Assembly: GCA_051294375.1 (NCBI GenBank)
Contig: CM119264.1
Location: 13,040,813 to 13,104,812, forward strand
Source: Paraspadella gotoi
Lineage: Eukaryota > Chaetognatha
DNA length: 64,000 bases
Reading direction: 5' to 3'
Shown: positions 24,106 through 42,423 of the stretch, piece by piece
Layout: each line of letters starts with the position of its first letter
How positions within the stretch are numbered: position 1 is the first letter of the stretch
Notes under the pieces: model-generated
Database searches by the model: none
What the model was told of the DNA's origin: nothing
Seen by the model: only the letters and a program-made list of their open reading frames with translations
Position numbers and translations under genes: made by a program

Positions 24106-24605
24106 CGTTTTCTTTTAACATAGTTATTTTGCCAGGATAAAAATGTAAAAGTTTAAAAACGCAATAAAAAAAAACCAGTTTTAAAACAAATTCAATCTCA
24201 TCTGTCAGTACAAACCGGTTTTTTTTTTCAATCAAGCGGCTGATCAATCCCTAGGTTTTTCGTTTACATTGCACGGTAAGAACTAAATTGTACTTATGAG
24301 AGAATCGAGAGGCAATTTGCCAATAAAAACAAAGATTCTCGAATTACATCGTGTATATCTTGCTGAAAAATAAACTGCAGTAAAAAATAACAGTATGTGA
24401 AATTTTTATTTTACATAGTTAACACTAACAGAAATCAAGTTTGACAAAAAAAAACCACCCAAATATACAAAGAATAATAATTTATCACTATTTCAATTAC
24501 CAAAAACAAGCGCAGGTTATCATTGACAGAAGAACTGTCTTCACAACAAACCATGAATCTCTCCATTAAAAATTTATTTTTGATTTTCCTGATTTGTACC
24601 AAAAG

Positions 24606-27600
24606 TTATTGGAAATAACTCATTTTGCTGATCTTAAGGGTTGTCCCATCTATCTTGTGAATTCGTTCCTTTTGTTTAGACTGGTTATTGCTTGGTAATC
24701 TTGTCACATGTTCAACATGATTCATCACATAGTTTTCAATTGCGCCACGTTCCTAAAATCGAAACCAAATGTATGTTGTTTACCGATCGGGATATACGAC
24801 CAAACGGCTAAAAACTTTTAAACAAAATGATTGTCGTCATTAAAATATATATATGTTAATTAGTAATTAAAGTTTAAAAAACTAATCTTGGATATTTATT
24901 GATGATCCCAAACCTGAAAAACGACGTCTCTGGAAGACAGAGCGGATTTTTGACTTATAATACTGATTGCTTTTAACTCGAGTGTCTTGAATTTGTTTGT
25001 CCACTTGATAACAATGAGAAAAATAAATATACTGAGAGATTCTACAATCAGCAGTAAGCATATGGAGAGTAACTGTATTTCGCCTGAGTTTAAGGATTAA
25101 AAACGTCTTAATATAATATTAGATATTAGATATTAGATCGCGGCCACTTTTTTACCTTCGCTCAAAAAGTACCACACCGTCCAGAGAATCCAAGCCAAAC
25201 AACAGAATAACGACGCCAGCGAGATAAACCACGTCTCTTTATCAGCAAATTTAGTTCGTCGGTTGATCCAGGAATGGATAAGCGTTAACAGCAGTAAGAA
25301 CAGTGAGTATATGTTGATAAAGTAAAACGGAATACCGTCGAAGGAGCAAGACCAGCGCGGAGGGAGATAGGGAACAGTGGGGGAAATCAGGAGGAATGTG
25401 CTGGTGGAAGGAACGAGAAGAACCCATTCCAGACTGATGACAACTTGCACAGCAAAGAGGGATGTGACAACGAGGAGCTGAGAGGATAAGTATTAATTTA
25501 ACATAAATTTTTACGTCATTGGCGACGTACTACTTTACCTGAGATCCTGCATAAACCATCGGAATGTCGCGCTGACACTTTTGTTTGAAGCGATCAATTC
25601 GCGCATTGCGAATCGATTTCGCAAGCAAGCAAGAAAACAAAAGAGCGTGGAGAGGGGCAAAGACGATACGACGCACGGCGCACACACGTGGAGTCGATGC
25701 CACCTAAGATCAAATGTTCCCAACGACAAAATTTAAATTTCGGGCGTCGTTCTGTCAATTGACAATTTTCATCCCCCTCGTTCTTACCAGAAAGGTCAGG
25801 CAGAAAAGAAAGGTGAGGCAAATCGCAATGTTGAGGATGTAATTCAGAATCGGAGATGACTGGACGTGGACTTCGTTTTTGAAGTCAAGGACTAAGAGTA
25901 CCAGAGTGGCAAAGGAAGAGAGGAATCCTAGGATTACGATGCCGAAGACGATCATGCCCCAAATCCTCGACGCAAAGAATTCCAACTCTGGCTCGTTTGG
26001 GTCATAACCCGCGGTTTTTAGTTGGTCAGATGGTTTAAGTGTGGGCGATGAAATGCTCAGATTAAATGTGTTTAAGTCCTTCAGAAAATTATTAAAGGTT
26101 GTTAGAGAGTGCCAACTCTCATTTGCATTTTTGATTTAGAATTTTTCTCGGAATGTAAAATTATATATTATGGGTTATAAAATATCATTAATATTTTATC
26201 ATTTGATTGATTTTGTCTTAGATTATCAATGAAGCAAAAAAAAAATAAATACATTTTTTTTAGCATTGTGTCGAAAAATCTCATTTCTAAGGTACTATTA
26301 ATTAGTACTTACGGCTCCAATCTGCACGCAATCTCCGCAAACCGAGTCCTTTTCACATTTTGATACTAAATTGATCCTTTCCCGTTTTGGTCCATAAGCA
26401 GAGACGAGCAAGTCGTTCAGTTGCAACTCATTCGATTCGTGGGAACCAACATTTACAATCTGAATCAACGAGATGTATTTCATGAATACAACTTTATAAT
26501 ACGTAATTATCGTTAGCTTTAGCTACATACATACATTTTGACAACACTCTTACTTTAAAGGTATTTGCGAGAGTTCCCTTTTGAACGTTTCTTATAGCGA
26601 AGTATGCCGAAGCGTTTCGTTGGGTCAATATTAGAGGTCTAAGCTTAAGAGAGTCAGCGAGAGGGTCACCGACGATACTAGTTGTTTCGATCTTTCCCAT
26701 GAGATTTTGATAGAATGTATCGGAATTTTGAACGACCTGCGTTATCGCCGTCTGTGACGGAGTTGTTGACGCAATCAATTTCAATATTCAAGAATTATGA
26801 GCAAGACCTGATGGTTTTCTTACCGAGCATATCGTGGCTATTCCACATATGGATTGAAGGTGAGCTCGAAAAGCTTTGGTCAGTAAAAAAGCGACCTGCA
26901 TCATAGCTTCGACATCGTAGCTTTCATATGTGGTCTTAGGTGAATCCAGAGTCTCGTCCCCAGTGCAAGTACGGTCGTACTGAAAGCCTTTAAATCATTA
27001 TTAGTTATTAGAATTAACTTAAAAATATATATAGTACATAAATTTTTTTGACAGCCTTCATTTTTTAAAAACAATTTTTCACTGATCAACATTAAAGCGA
27101 CTTACTTCCACCGAGATTGCATTTAAAGTATGACATCCAAAAATGGTAAAAAAACTCGCGCCAAACCAAATTAGGAGAAGAACCAATCATTGTCAAATTT
27201 AACGACCTACAAGTAAAATAAAAAGAGAAATTAGATTATAATTAATCTTAAATACGTAATAGTTATAAATCTGTTCCATTCTTACTTAAAATAGTTCAAA
27301 AAAGGCACATTGATCGTTCTTTTAGGCACTATCACTATGGATCCCAACATCTGTGACGTAAAACTATGGAGACTAAATATGATTCCCGTTTGCTTTATGG
27401 TGTCGTTGATTGTGATTTCATTGAACCAGTCGTCAACGCCAATCCATTGCAGATGGCCAAACGCTTCAACTATGGAGGCGACGTACATCATCTCGACCAT
27501 TCGATCGGGTCCGACGAGTGAGATGACAACGTTGGCATCTATGAAGTCGGATGTGAACATCTTATTTTTGATCCAATTTCGCAGATGGTCATTGTGAAGC

Positions 27601-30600
27601 CAACTTACTTTTTACCAACATCATTCTTTTCAATATTCTCTTCATATTGTCGATGGTCTCGACATCCCTCGTTCTCAACTGGTTGTCAGTAGCGACACAG
27701 ATCTTCCTGTCGCCAGTAAGTCCTTTGATCTTCTGCTCCAGTAGCATGGCGAGACGAACGGATGTGGCGGAGGAGTCTCGAAGGACGTGGACGTAAGTCA
27801 AGTCGCGGTTCTGCAGCAGCGCGATAAGCACGTCGATCGTCATCGTTTTGCTCGGCACTGCGCGCAGGAAGGTCTGGTATCTGAACAGTCAAAGTTTGCT
27901 TGTAGCCATTATCTTAATTAGCTAATGGTTAAGTTTAGTTCAAGTATGTAAAGTAAAGATAGCCGAGCCACAGTAGTTAAGAGCTGACCTATCTCTTCTG
28001 TTCATTTCTGGGTCATCCGTGATGCCGACTTGCGGAAATGGAACCTGCATGTCAGTAATGGCAAATTGAATGCCTTTGGAGGAGTCCAACACAGAATCGC
28101 CAACGACGCTCAATGCGATTTCATGTTGAGGTTTGGTAATCGGGGAAATGAACGCTCCTTGGTCTTGAGGATGAAAAAAAAGGCCGAGTGGAATAAAATG
28201 AAAGAAATGCAAATCTAAATCTAACTCTACATTTAACTCTTACTCTTACTCCAGTCTTACCCACGAGAAGGCTTCGCATAGTGCTTTCTGCAATTTGTTC
28301 CGATCCGAACGTGTTTAAAGACTGCAAAATTTAAACTAAGTTGTGCCAAGTCTGAATAATCTTTAGTCGAAGAATTAGTACATGGGTAATTCTATAATTA
28401 AAATTAATTAGATTATATTGTTTCTTTAATAAGAATTATGAAATGATTTAATTAGAATAAATATTTCTTAACCTTAATAAGAATTCGAATGCCCGGCAAA
28501 ATCTTATTTTGTTCGTTGATTGTCCTCAAGGCCCAATCAAATGCCAGGAGATTTTCCATGTTCGTCCGATGAAAATTTCCATGTTCGTCTTTGAGTTTCA
28601 ACATCAAAAAGATCGTGACGACGTTGATGGTGTTGGTGTAGACTCTTGGAGGATGATGAAGCGGGAGGTCAAAATGACGTACGTATTTGACGGCCATGAG
28701 ATCTGAGGAGAGAGGAATAATGAGGGAAGAATGAGAATGAGAATCGTGATTAGTTATTAAAGGCAAAACAATTTTTAAGCAACGATGTTATCTCAGAATG
28801 TCTACGAATAAAATATTTACTTACCCTCGACCCATCCGCAGCCATTGGGTCCACACAATTTCGAATCGATCTTTTCAACCTCAAATTGTAAATTATTGTA
28901 GAAGACAGCAGAAGGAATCTGCGGATCGAGTGTCCGAGATACGTAGCGACCGACAGATTCGATTACTGGAAAATTGCTTCCATATTTTTTGATATTGAGA
29001 ATGTCCAGACCAACGCGAGCTAAGCCTATTTTTGGAAATGTTAGTTATCAACCCTCTGAGGGTCTTTAAGTCAGTTGATCATGGCAGCTAACTATATCAT
29101 GAACCGAGGCACCGTTCAGAGGAAGGTCAAACCTTGCAAGTTATACGTGAAGGTTGTTCCTTGGTAGGCGAGAGACTCGAATTGCGTGCTCAGAATACCG
29201 GATGAGAGGCAGGAGAAATCGTGGAGGGCACAAGAACGCTTCTCCGCATACTCTAGCCCTTGGAGAATGCTGTAAAAGGCGTTGTAGAAGTTGATATGAT
29301 CATCAAAGTGACGAAATGCGTCGTAGTCAACAAAAGTTATTTGTCTCCCAAGCACCGCACTCTGCTTTCGCAAGCATTCCGCCAAAAATGGGTCCGTCGC
29401 GTAGTGTGATGAAATTCTGAAAGCGAAAAGACCGAGATGATAGTTGGAAAATAAATACGTAAATGGACGGTGTCCAACGAAATAAATAAAAATAAACTCA
29501 CTTTAAATGCTCAGTAAAGTTTGATGGAAGTTTGGCAAAGGTCTGTGATAGAATAAACGATCCGAGAAGGTTTCTTACATTCGTCAATTGTTTTTCAATG
29601 AGACTTCTAATGTAAGGGAGAGTTTCTTGGAACAGCATCCAAATAGGACTGAATTTGTTGACGGTCAATCTGTCGTGAATAATCTGGAAAGACTTCCGGC
29701 TTCCAAAAAAAATAACAACGCGGGCCTTTTGCGAAAAAAAAAATTAAATCAATACTACAAAAAAAATGATTTATTTCGACATTCATGATATAAAAAAAAA
29801 AAGAACCTGCTCCGCGTAATAAAGTTTCTGAATATAATTTTCTAGAAGAAAGTCGATGTCATCGTCATTGAAAGAAGTGAAGACCGTCAGCGTATATGCG
29901 ATTTTAATCTGTTGATCTCTGGGCGTCTGCCCCAGCATTCCATAGAATCGTTCGGCCAAAGATTTCCAGTATACCGAGTCCTCAACCAAGACTCCTATGT
30001 TGGTCCATCCATAAGCCTATGTATTAGAAATGTAGGCAAAAATCGGGTATTATATAGAAGGGTAGTAGGTTGTGGCGGTGTATTCGCACCGCCTCACATC
30101 CCATTGGTTCATAGGGGAAACGCACCATCCACTGTGGTTTCCACAGTCCTAACGACTTCACTCTGCGTTGGCAAAGCGAGACCGTCCTAGGGTAACCGCG
30201 CCAGGGACAAGAGGCGTCACGGAAGCCCCCATCTCAATGGGCATCATAAGAAACCCGGCTGTTGCTGTAAGGTAATGTTTACTTAAGCTAGGACTAAGCT
30301 CTGACGAACAAAGCCCGAGGCTTTTTTTAAATATATTCTTATACCGGCCAAGGTAGAATGATGGCAATATTGTTAATATTAAGTTTAAAAAAAATCCGAC
30401 TATAAATATAGAAAATATTAACCAAAATCTTCGGAAAATTCACCCCTTCTTTGGAAGATTTTTCGCCATAGAAAGATTTTTCCCGAATCTGACTCCCGGT
30501 TGAAAACTCTTAGAATTCCTATCGTTAGCTCCTCTTTTACTTTTACTTTAAATAAAAATTTCACCAAAATGGACTAATTAACTTTACCATGATCGTATCT

Positions 30601-33223
30601 TATCAAAATAACCTAATAAAATGTAAAGAAAAATTATGAGAGCCCTTCAGACACTTTGCCAAAGGATTCCAAAATTGGACCTCATTTGTTGAACAGGAAC
30701 ATACCTCAGTCACGTTTATATTGTTTTCAAGAAAAAAAATCCCTTTCATTTCTATATAAAATCAGAGATGGAAAATTTTTCCGTCCAGAAGCAGTCTATT
30801 TGTTCTGGCTTGTTTGATATCAAGATGTTGATGATTTGACAAGAGAAAAAAAATGCGAGCCCTTCAGATGCAACAGGATCGGAATCAAGTGTTTTTACAT
30901 CGATATTTTACCAGAATTTTTACCAGGAGCGTTTATATTGTTTGGTAGTCAGATTTGAACGAAAATCTCCATTGAAAAAGTCTTCCTCGATCTCTAAGAA
31001 CGACGTAGACTCCTACTTAAGCGCAAGAAAAAAAAATTTCTTAATTTAAAGAGGGAAAGTTCAAAGCATCTTAGCATTCGAATTTTTTGGTTTAATTTCT
31101 AATTTATAAAGAAACAAGTTTATAGTTGTAGAGCTGTTCTTTATTCGTCATTTCTGTTAAAGTTTACCCGCCGAGTGGGTTTCATCTCATGCACAGATTT
31201 TGTAACTGAATTTCGAAAACTATTTTTTTTTGCTTAAAATGTTGCGACGTGCGATTGTGACGATTTTGAAAATTGTGAAATATTCAAGAGGTTTTCGAGA
31301 ATGATTCTAGATCTTGCTTTATTCTACCTGACACCCTTCATAGCAGTTACCCCCCAAAAAACACATTCACATTCTTCACACCTCCAGCAGTCGGGCGAAA
31401 GCGGAAAGAAAATCGTTTGTGTTCGGGACGCTCTGAAAGAGATGCGGCTGTTGGGTGAGAGAAACGTCGTTTGATCGAAAGTTAACGTAAGTGACGGGTT
31501 GAAAAGGATCGAGACCCGTGGCGAGAAACGAAACCACCGCGGGCGAGTCGTCTTCGCCGACGACGACGAGACGTTTGAGATGCGCGAGGGATCCTCCAGG
31601 GGGAGGTGTGCCAGCCGAAGACGATGGAGAAGAGAGGTGGCTCTAAGACATTAGTAAAAAAAAATGTCATCGGGATTTTCGACTTGAATTGGCGACGATT
31701 ATAATCACGACAACAAAACCTGGATATCAACAACGAGGTCAAAAAGATAAGATATGAAAGAATAGGGATCGCCGCAGGTCGGAAAGATGACAATGGCGAC
31801 GGAGGGAAGCGGATTCGGGAATCTCGACATCACGAAGTGGACGATCTCGGGCACAACCTGTCGAGCGGATTGGTCGCAGGGGGTAAAAAACAAGAGTTGG
31901 TCCAAAATTAATTTTTTGTCGAGTTTAAAAGGGATGGAAAAGAATTAAAGAATTACGTGAACGTGCGACGGTTTTTTGTAAAAAATATAGAGATTAGAGA
32001 ATTTGTTGCGGTTGCAACATTAGGCGTAGCACAGTAATTCTGCTCCAACTATTGATATAGATCAGGAGAAAATGACGAATACCGGGTAGCTACCTCTACA
32101 ATGATCTGTATGTACCAATATTTTGTTGCTCTGTATCGTGGTTTTAATAAGGTTTTCTCTTACGCGAACTACAGGGCTACAGGCTACAGGGCTACAGTCT
32201 ACAGGGCTATACTTTAAATCTCAGCCTATGCTCATCGCTCAATGCTCACCAATTCCGACTCCTCTTTAAAGACGGAACCGGGAGCGCCGCAATTGGATAC
32301 GTTGACTGACGCTTCAAAGAGCGGGAGCGCGACGAAGACGATGGTGGATGACACGTCGCAATCACCGTAGGTTGACATGGGAACGTCCACCGGAAAGGAC
32401 TTGAAAATGGCGCGGCAGTTGGATGAGTCTGCTTGGAAAAAATCAATTAAAAAAAAACTTTTCTACAGGGGTGGGACCCTATATCGAGACAAAATTTAAA
32501 AAACCATTAATCTAAAGCTCTTAATGATTTTTAAAATCAGAATAAATATTCATAAGTACTCTCTCTTAGCTTTTAGTTGATATATTAATTGCTTTGAAAT
32601 TCTTTGATATAATGCTTTCTTTGATGCAGCAAAGGCAACTGTTCGGTTTTTTTCCACGCGTTTTGAAAGAAATATGTTTGAATACTTATTGTTAAATCTC
32701 ATTCTAATACATAAAAGTTAAAAATATTTTTAACTGTACCCAGGGAAACGAATTTTATGTTCTACTGAGCCGTGGAGGGAAGTTATTGCCTCAGAAATAT
32801 TTTAAGACCCGTGCTTTTTCCCTTTATAAATGTTACTTTTCTGCATACCGAGGCGACTGATGATTCTCTGATTTGTTGTCTGTACTGAATCAACCTTGTT
32901 GCGTTCGAATAAAAACGCTTAAATTATATTACCGAAAAAAAAAGAAAAAAAATATAGCAATAATCCTCCTATTAATTTTGATTTATAAAGCATCAACATT
33001 TTATGAGGTTTTTTCCAAAAGTTTTTCAATAACTAAAAAAAATATCAACGTTTCGTGTTCATATAGATATCATTTTTTAAAATTATCTTAAAGGAGAATG
33101 AAATAAAGTAAAATTGTTACCGTCAAAGCAAGGTTAATTCTCACCATTGTATCTGAGAGTAAATCCTGATTGCAACAGTGACAGAATGATGATAAACGAT
33201 ACGAAGAAAGGATTCAGCGTCAT
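24606..33223 (-). CDS. Class C GPCR with two Venus-flytrap domains, copy 2 (intact)
   Basis: Exons (minus order): 33223-33145, 32428-32250, 31857-31720, 31642-31382, 30016-29807, 29725-29502, 29416-29133, 29025-28825, 28702-28473, 28321-28261, 28163-27989, 27880-27609, 27538-27286, 27206-27106, 26987-26824, 26736-26554, 26459-26313, 26078-25788, 25703-25539, 25477-25156, 25083-24914, 24752-24606. The sum is 4257 nt, open throughout: 1418 residues. Signal peptide MTLNPFFVSFIIILSLLQSG. Flytrap 1 ends near residue 525 (KLCGPNGCGWVEG), flytrap 2 near 1005, then a Cys linker, and 7TM to about 1340 with a TM3 Cys and an ECL2 Cys (WSCSFDG) able to pair. Flytrap 1 runs into flytrap 2 with no second signal peptide. 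Exon lengths 138, 210, 61, 253, 101, 164, 165 and 322 equal those of copy 1, showing tandem duplication. A class C, mGlu/GABA-B-like receptor; the ligand and whether both flytraps bind are unknown. Confidence 0.87.
30071..30267 (+). mobile_element. Dispersed ~256-bp repeat, copy 6
   Basis: Begins tgtggcggtgtattcgcacc and ends aaacccggctgttgctgtaa. Internally shortened. Located just 5' (on minus) of exon 30016-29807, in the class C copy 2 intron that spans 30017-31381. Confidence 0.7.
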
Positions 33224-33834
33224 TTCGATGGAATCAACTTATAATTTTTTAAATTACATTTTTTCAATTAAGAAATTCAGTGCGCTTTTCAACGCAATCA
33301 AAAACAGCTTAATACAGTGAAACCTGATTTCCCCCAGAACGAAAACCTGTTTCTCTTACTAAGGTCGTTTTCTTACCTTCTATTGCGCTTTTTCCGTCTT
33401 TCGCGCTTTCTCTCTCTTATTCGCTAGCTATACTATTTTTTGTATTATATTGATACATATTTTATTCTGTCTCTTTCTTTCGGGTTTGATACTACATTTA
33501 CTGGGTTTTATTTCAAAAATCACGTTATTATATTTTTACATGAAATTTAAGCGGGTCAAATAATTGAGTTTATGTCCTTTTTGGTATTAAATTTTTTGCT
33601 ATTCACATATGAATCATGCTCATGCTGTTTATTTCTAACGAGCAAAGTTAGTAACACAAGTGTTAGTTAAATATAATCGTAATAATCTTTGCCATGAAAT
33701 AAAGATAAACTTATCAACTTTCTGTGAATAGAAATTAAGCTGGATGAACCAATGCAGTTTTTAATGAATAAAAAAAAAGAATTAAAAAAGACAGCAACTA
33801 GTGAAATGACATTCCTCTTCGCTTTTTCGAAGAA
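33224..33834. other. Intergenic, nothing recognised
   Basis: Putative upstream region of class C copy 2 and 3' flank of the next minus-strand gene. AT-rich, no exon seen. Confidence 0.5.
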
Positions 33835-39038
<5,204 letters not shown>

Positions 39039-39239
39039 CTAGAAAGTTTTTTATCACGTATTTGTCAACTTTTGTAAAAAGAAGAAGAGAATCTAGAAAT
39101 GTCATTTTCAATTAATAAACACATTTTCAAATACGTAGATCTAGTAGGTAATGTATTATTTAGCTAAAAAGGTATCGAAATATGATTAAAAGTCAAATTT
39201 AGATTATATGAATGGAAATTGATTAAGTATAAAACAGAA

Positions 39240-39475
39240 TTTGGTTTTTCTTTGTGGGCTGAAATGGGCTGAGCCGCTGAAGAATACAATCCGAATCTTT
39301 GGCTCCGCGTCAGAAGCTATGGAACAGGACCTAGGCTCGGGGGCTTTCTTGGCTTTCCAGGCCCCCACGGCGGTTTACGGCCGTCATCACGCGTACCGCA
39401 ATGGAGGTTCTTTATGGGGATCAATTCCGGTCATGAGATGATGGGTTTACTCAATGAGCCACAGGGTCACAATGG
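39240..39475 (-). mobile_element. SINE-like GC-rich island with tRNA-like head
   Basis: In AT-rich surroundings, the minus strand reads CCTGTGGCTCATTGAGTAA (A-box-like) and, about 35-40 nt on, GGAATTGATCCCC (B-box-like), then a GC-rich body with inverted repeats (GGGGGC...GCCCCC and ACGGC...GCCGT). This matches a tRNA-derived SINE, but no second copy was found in the window. Confidence 0.4.
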
Positions 39476-42423
39476 CAGGAGTCCTGCTTATACATAGGCT
39501 GGGTGAACTTATAGCAATAGTATCAATTAACTCACAAGAAAAAAAAAATTTTTAATTTGGTTGTGTTAAGAGAATATATACATGAAAATCGTAAAAGGCT
39601 TTTATTCAATTTAAAAATATTTTAATCGCTTTTTAATAGACTGTTTTTTTTTTTGTAAAACATTTCAATTAAAACATTTACGATAATATCGCTGGGCTAT
39701 TCTCTATCAAAGGAAAAAAAATCTCGATTTCTTTTTATCGTTTTTTTTTTTTTTTTTTTTGATTCCATTTTTTCTTTTGTTCGCTCCTAATCTTTTTTTA
39801 ATTTTTATTTTTTTAAATTTTTTATTTTGCTAAGCAACGCAGGCGATTACTTCTGATGCTTTCTTTCGAAATCGATTATATACGATAGTCATGGTATGAA
39901 AATGTAAAAGTAACATTCATAATAGCAGTTAATTTTTATTACGATTATGACGAAACTTCATTCAAAAATAAACCAGAGACAAAAGAGCAGAAAATCGAGT
40001 TCAGAATAATGAAGCGTAAAAGCGTAAAAATATTTTCTTTATGGCGTCGCATTACGTAGATACTGACATCAGTTGTATTTTATTCTTTGAAGAGTATACG
40101 CAGTCTAGCCATTTCTCTTTTTCCTGATTTAAATACATTTAAATTAAATCTAATATATTTAAAAACATTTTTAGAATAATAGATTTATCGTACGAGCTGC
40201 ATTATTAAAACTTTGTTTAGCGCAATTAGTTATTATTTATTTATATTTTTCTAGTAAACATTAATAAAATTATAATTTTATAGATTGATTCGGTTACAGG
40301 TTTTTCTTAAAAGAATTTTAATTTCATCCTAAATTGTAAAACACCGCAGAGAAAAAGTCGGGGAATATCTCGATTAAGTCGGAGGAAAACTCCCCATCTC
40401 TCAGACTCCGGCCGTCGCCGTCCAACTCGGCTGCCATGGGAGGATTTCCTTTCTAAGAAACCACGCACGAATATCTGGTAGTAGGAATTTTTTTTTATAT
40501 ATCCACATTGATATGATTCGCGCCACCGAACATCAAAATCTCCCAGTCGATTGACGGATTTACGCTCCGTCAACAAGTGCCAGTCAATAGAGATGCAGGT
40601 TTATCGATCAGAAAGTAAATATAACATTAGCTATGTTTCGCATTCAACATTACGTCAGTGGAAAGGCAAAGCAAAACAAACTGATTTTAGCGAATCTATT
40701 CTTCTTCACCCAGTTTTCACTCGTAGTTAATAGTATTCAACTACGACCCTCAACTTGCTTAATCACCTAAGCGACGCTTCAGTAATTTTCCCCTCCTCTC
40801 TCTTCCCCTTCTATCTTTCTCTCTCGGTCGAGTCATCTCATTTTTTTTCTAGCAATCTTCGTTCAAGGTTAAAGCCTGGTTTTAAGAAACGAGCCCTAAT
40901 AAAAGTTTTTACATAAGTGAGAATGAAAAATTACCTTTCCGAGAAGGTATGTTATCGAAGGGAGTTTCTCTATTTTAGAAGAGGGAGGGAGAGATAAAGT
41001 GAGACAGCTTGATTGGATTTCTTACTAAAAGAGTGAGGAAACTTTTTACAATAAAAACCACTTTGGTAGATTAATTAAATATAGTTATTAATAACAGAAT
41101 TTTATTAGTCACAGTTAAAAAACATATAATGCTATATTTGGCACGAGAACACAACGAGATTTACAAACTGAACAATACGATGACAAGTTTTGATAATGAT
41201 AAAAACGATGAAGTTGATGAAAAATTAGGCTGTCGTTTGAACATGGGAAATGATTAGGGCAATGGCGTTAATTAATTGTTATTAATTGCAGCAAACTGCG
41301 GTAAAATTTTAATCAATATAGCAATTGATGTCGTGGTTTTAAATATAGGTCTTGTAAAAAAAGGCTCACTTTACGTTGCTCTGTTATTTCCCAATATAAA
41401 CCTGCATAGAGAACGCATAGAGTTTTTATCAATAAATTACCATAATTACATACCAGGTCATTATTTTGTTTTGGTTAAACGCCAATGAATGTGATTTTTT
41501 TTTTCGTTTTGGATTTGAGTAGCATCAATCATTTGTTCTTTGTCAGTTTAAAATGGCGAGAATCAAAAGAATCAAAACAAATCAAGCAGTATATATGATT
41601 AGTTGAATTTTTAAAGGTATCATCTGGAATTTTAGGATATCAATATATAACAATGTTTTGTAGAATAAGTGACAATCAGATGAATTAATATTGGCTAGTA
41701 GTATTATGTAAACTAAATGTTGCTTTAATAGTAAATATAAATCTTAAGAAAAATCGAAAATATAGCTTCTATCACAATCAGCAATGCCAATGAAAGAATA
41801 TGATCTTTGAGATCCGAGACATTCAGAATAATTTTATTATACTTCATTAATTTGAAAAAGTCTAAAATTCTTTAAACACAAATTCTAAAATTACAGTCCA
41901 ATGAATAAGGTTTTACTAAGGCATAAAATGAATGCTTAATAAATGAATAAATGCAACTACGTTTAAAAATATAAAGCTTTAAAAAGTATCAAAAAAGCGC
42001 AAAACACGCGAAGGCTTAAAATGTTGGAGTATTAAATTCCGCTAAAAATGGTTGACGCTCTTTAATTTTATATACTTGGCCTTTGGGTAACAATTAGGAT
42101 TAGGTTAATTTAGGCATCGATTCAGTTTAAAACATCAGCTCTCAGAAGTTAAAGGTAAATGGACGGGAAAGCATGGTTTTAGAAGGTTCGAATAATATTT
42201 TTAGCTCGTCGTTTTTTTCTTAACGACCAAAAAGCTGGATAAATATGCACTAAAAATCTGTATTTGTTTTAACTTTTGACGCTAAACTAAAAATTTCAGA
42301 TTTATTGACGCCACGGTCGAAGAGTCTTCCAGCTGAGAAACAACTTGTTAAAAAATCTATAAAATTCGGTGAAAATTTTGATTTTGGTTTAATTTTTTAT
42401 ATTTAAAATACGGTTTTAAAAAT
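39476..42423. other. AT-rich intergenic region, no secure gene
   Basis: Poly-T tracts near 39640, 39680 and 39745. One 37-codon ORF on minus (40437-40324, starting MAAELDGDGRSLRDGEFSSD) is compositionally protein-like and might be a first exon of the gene ending at 33835, but its possible donors do not fit the phase of exon 39038-38942. Otherwise nothing. Confidence 0.45.
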
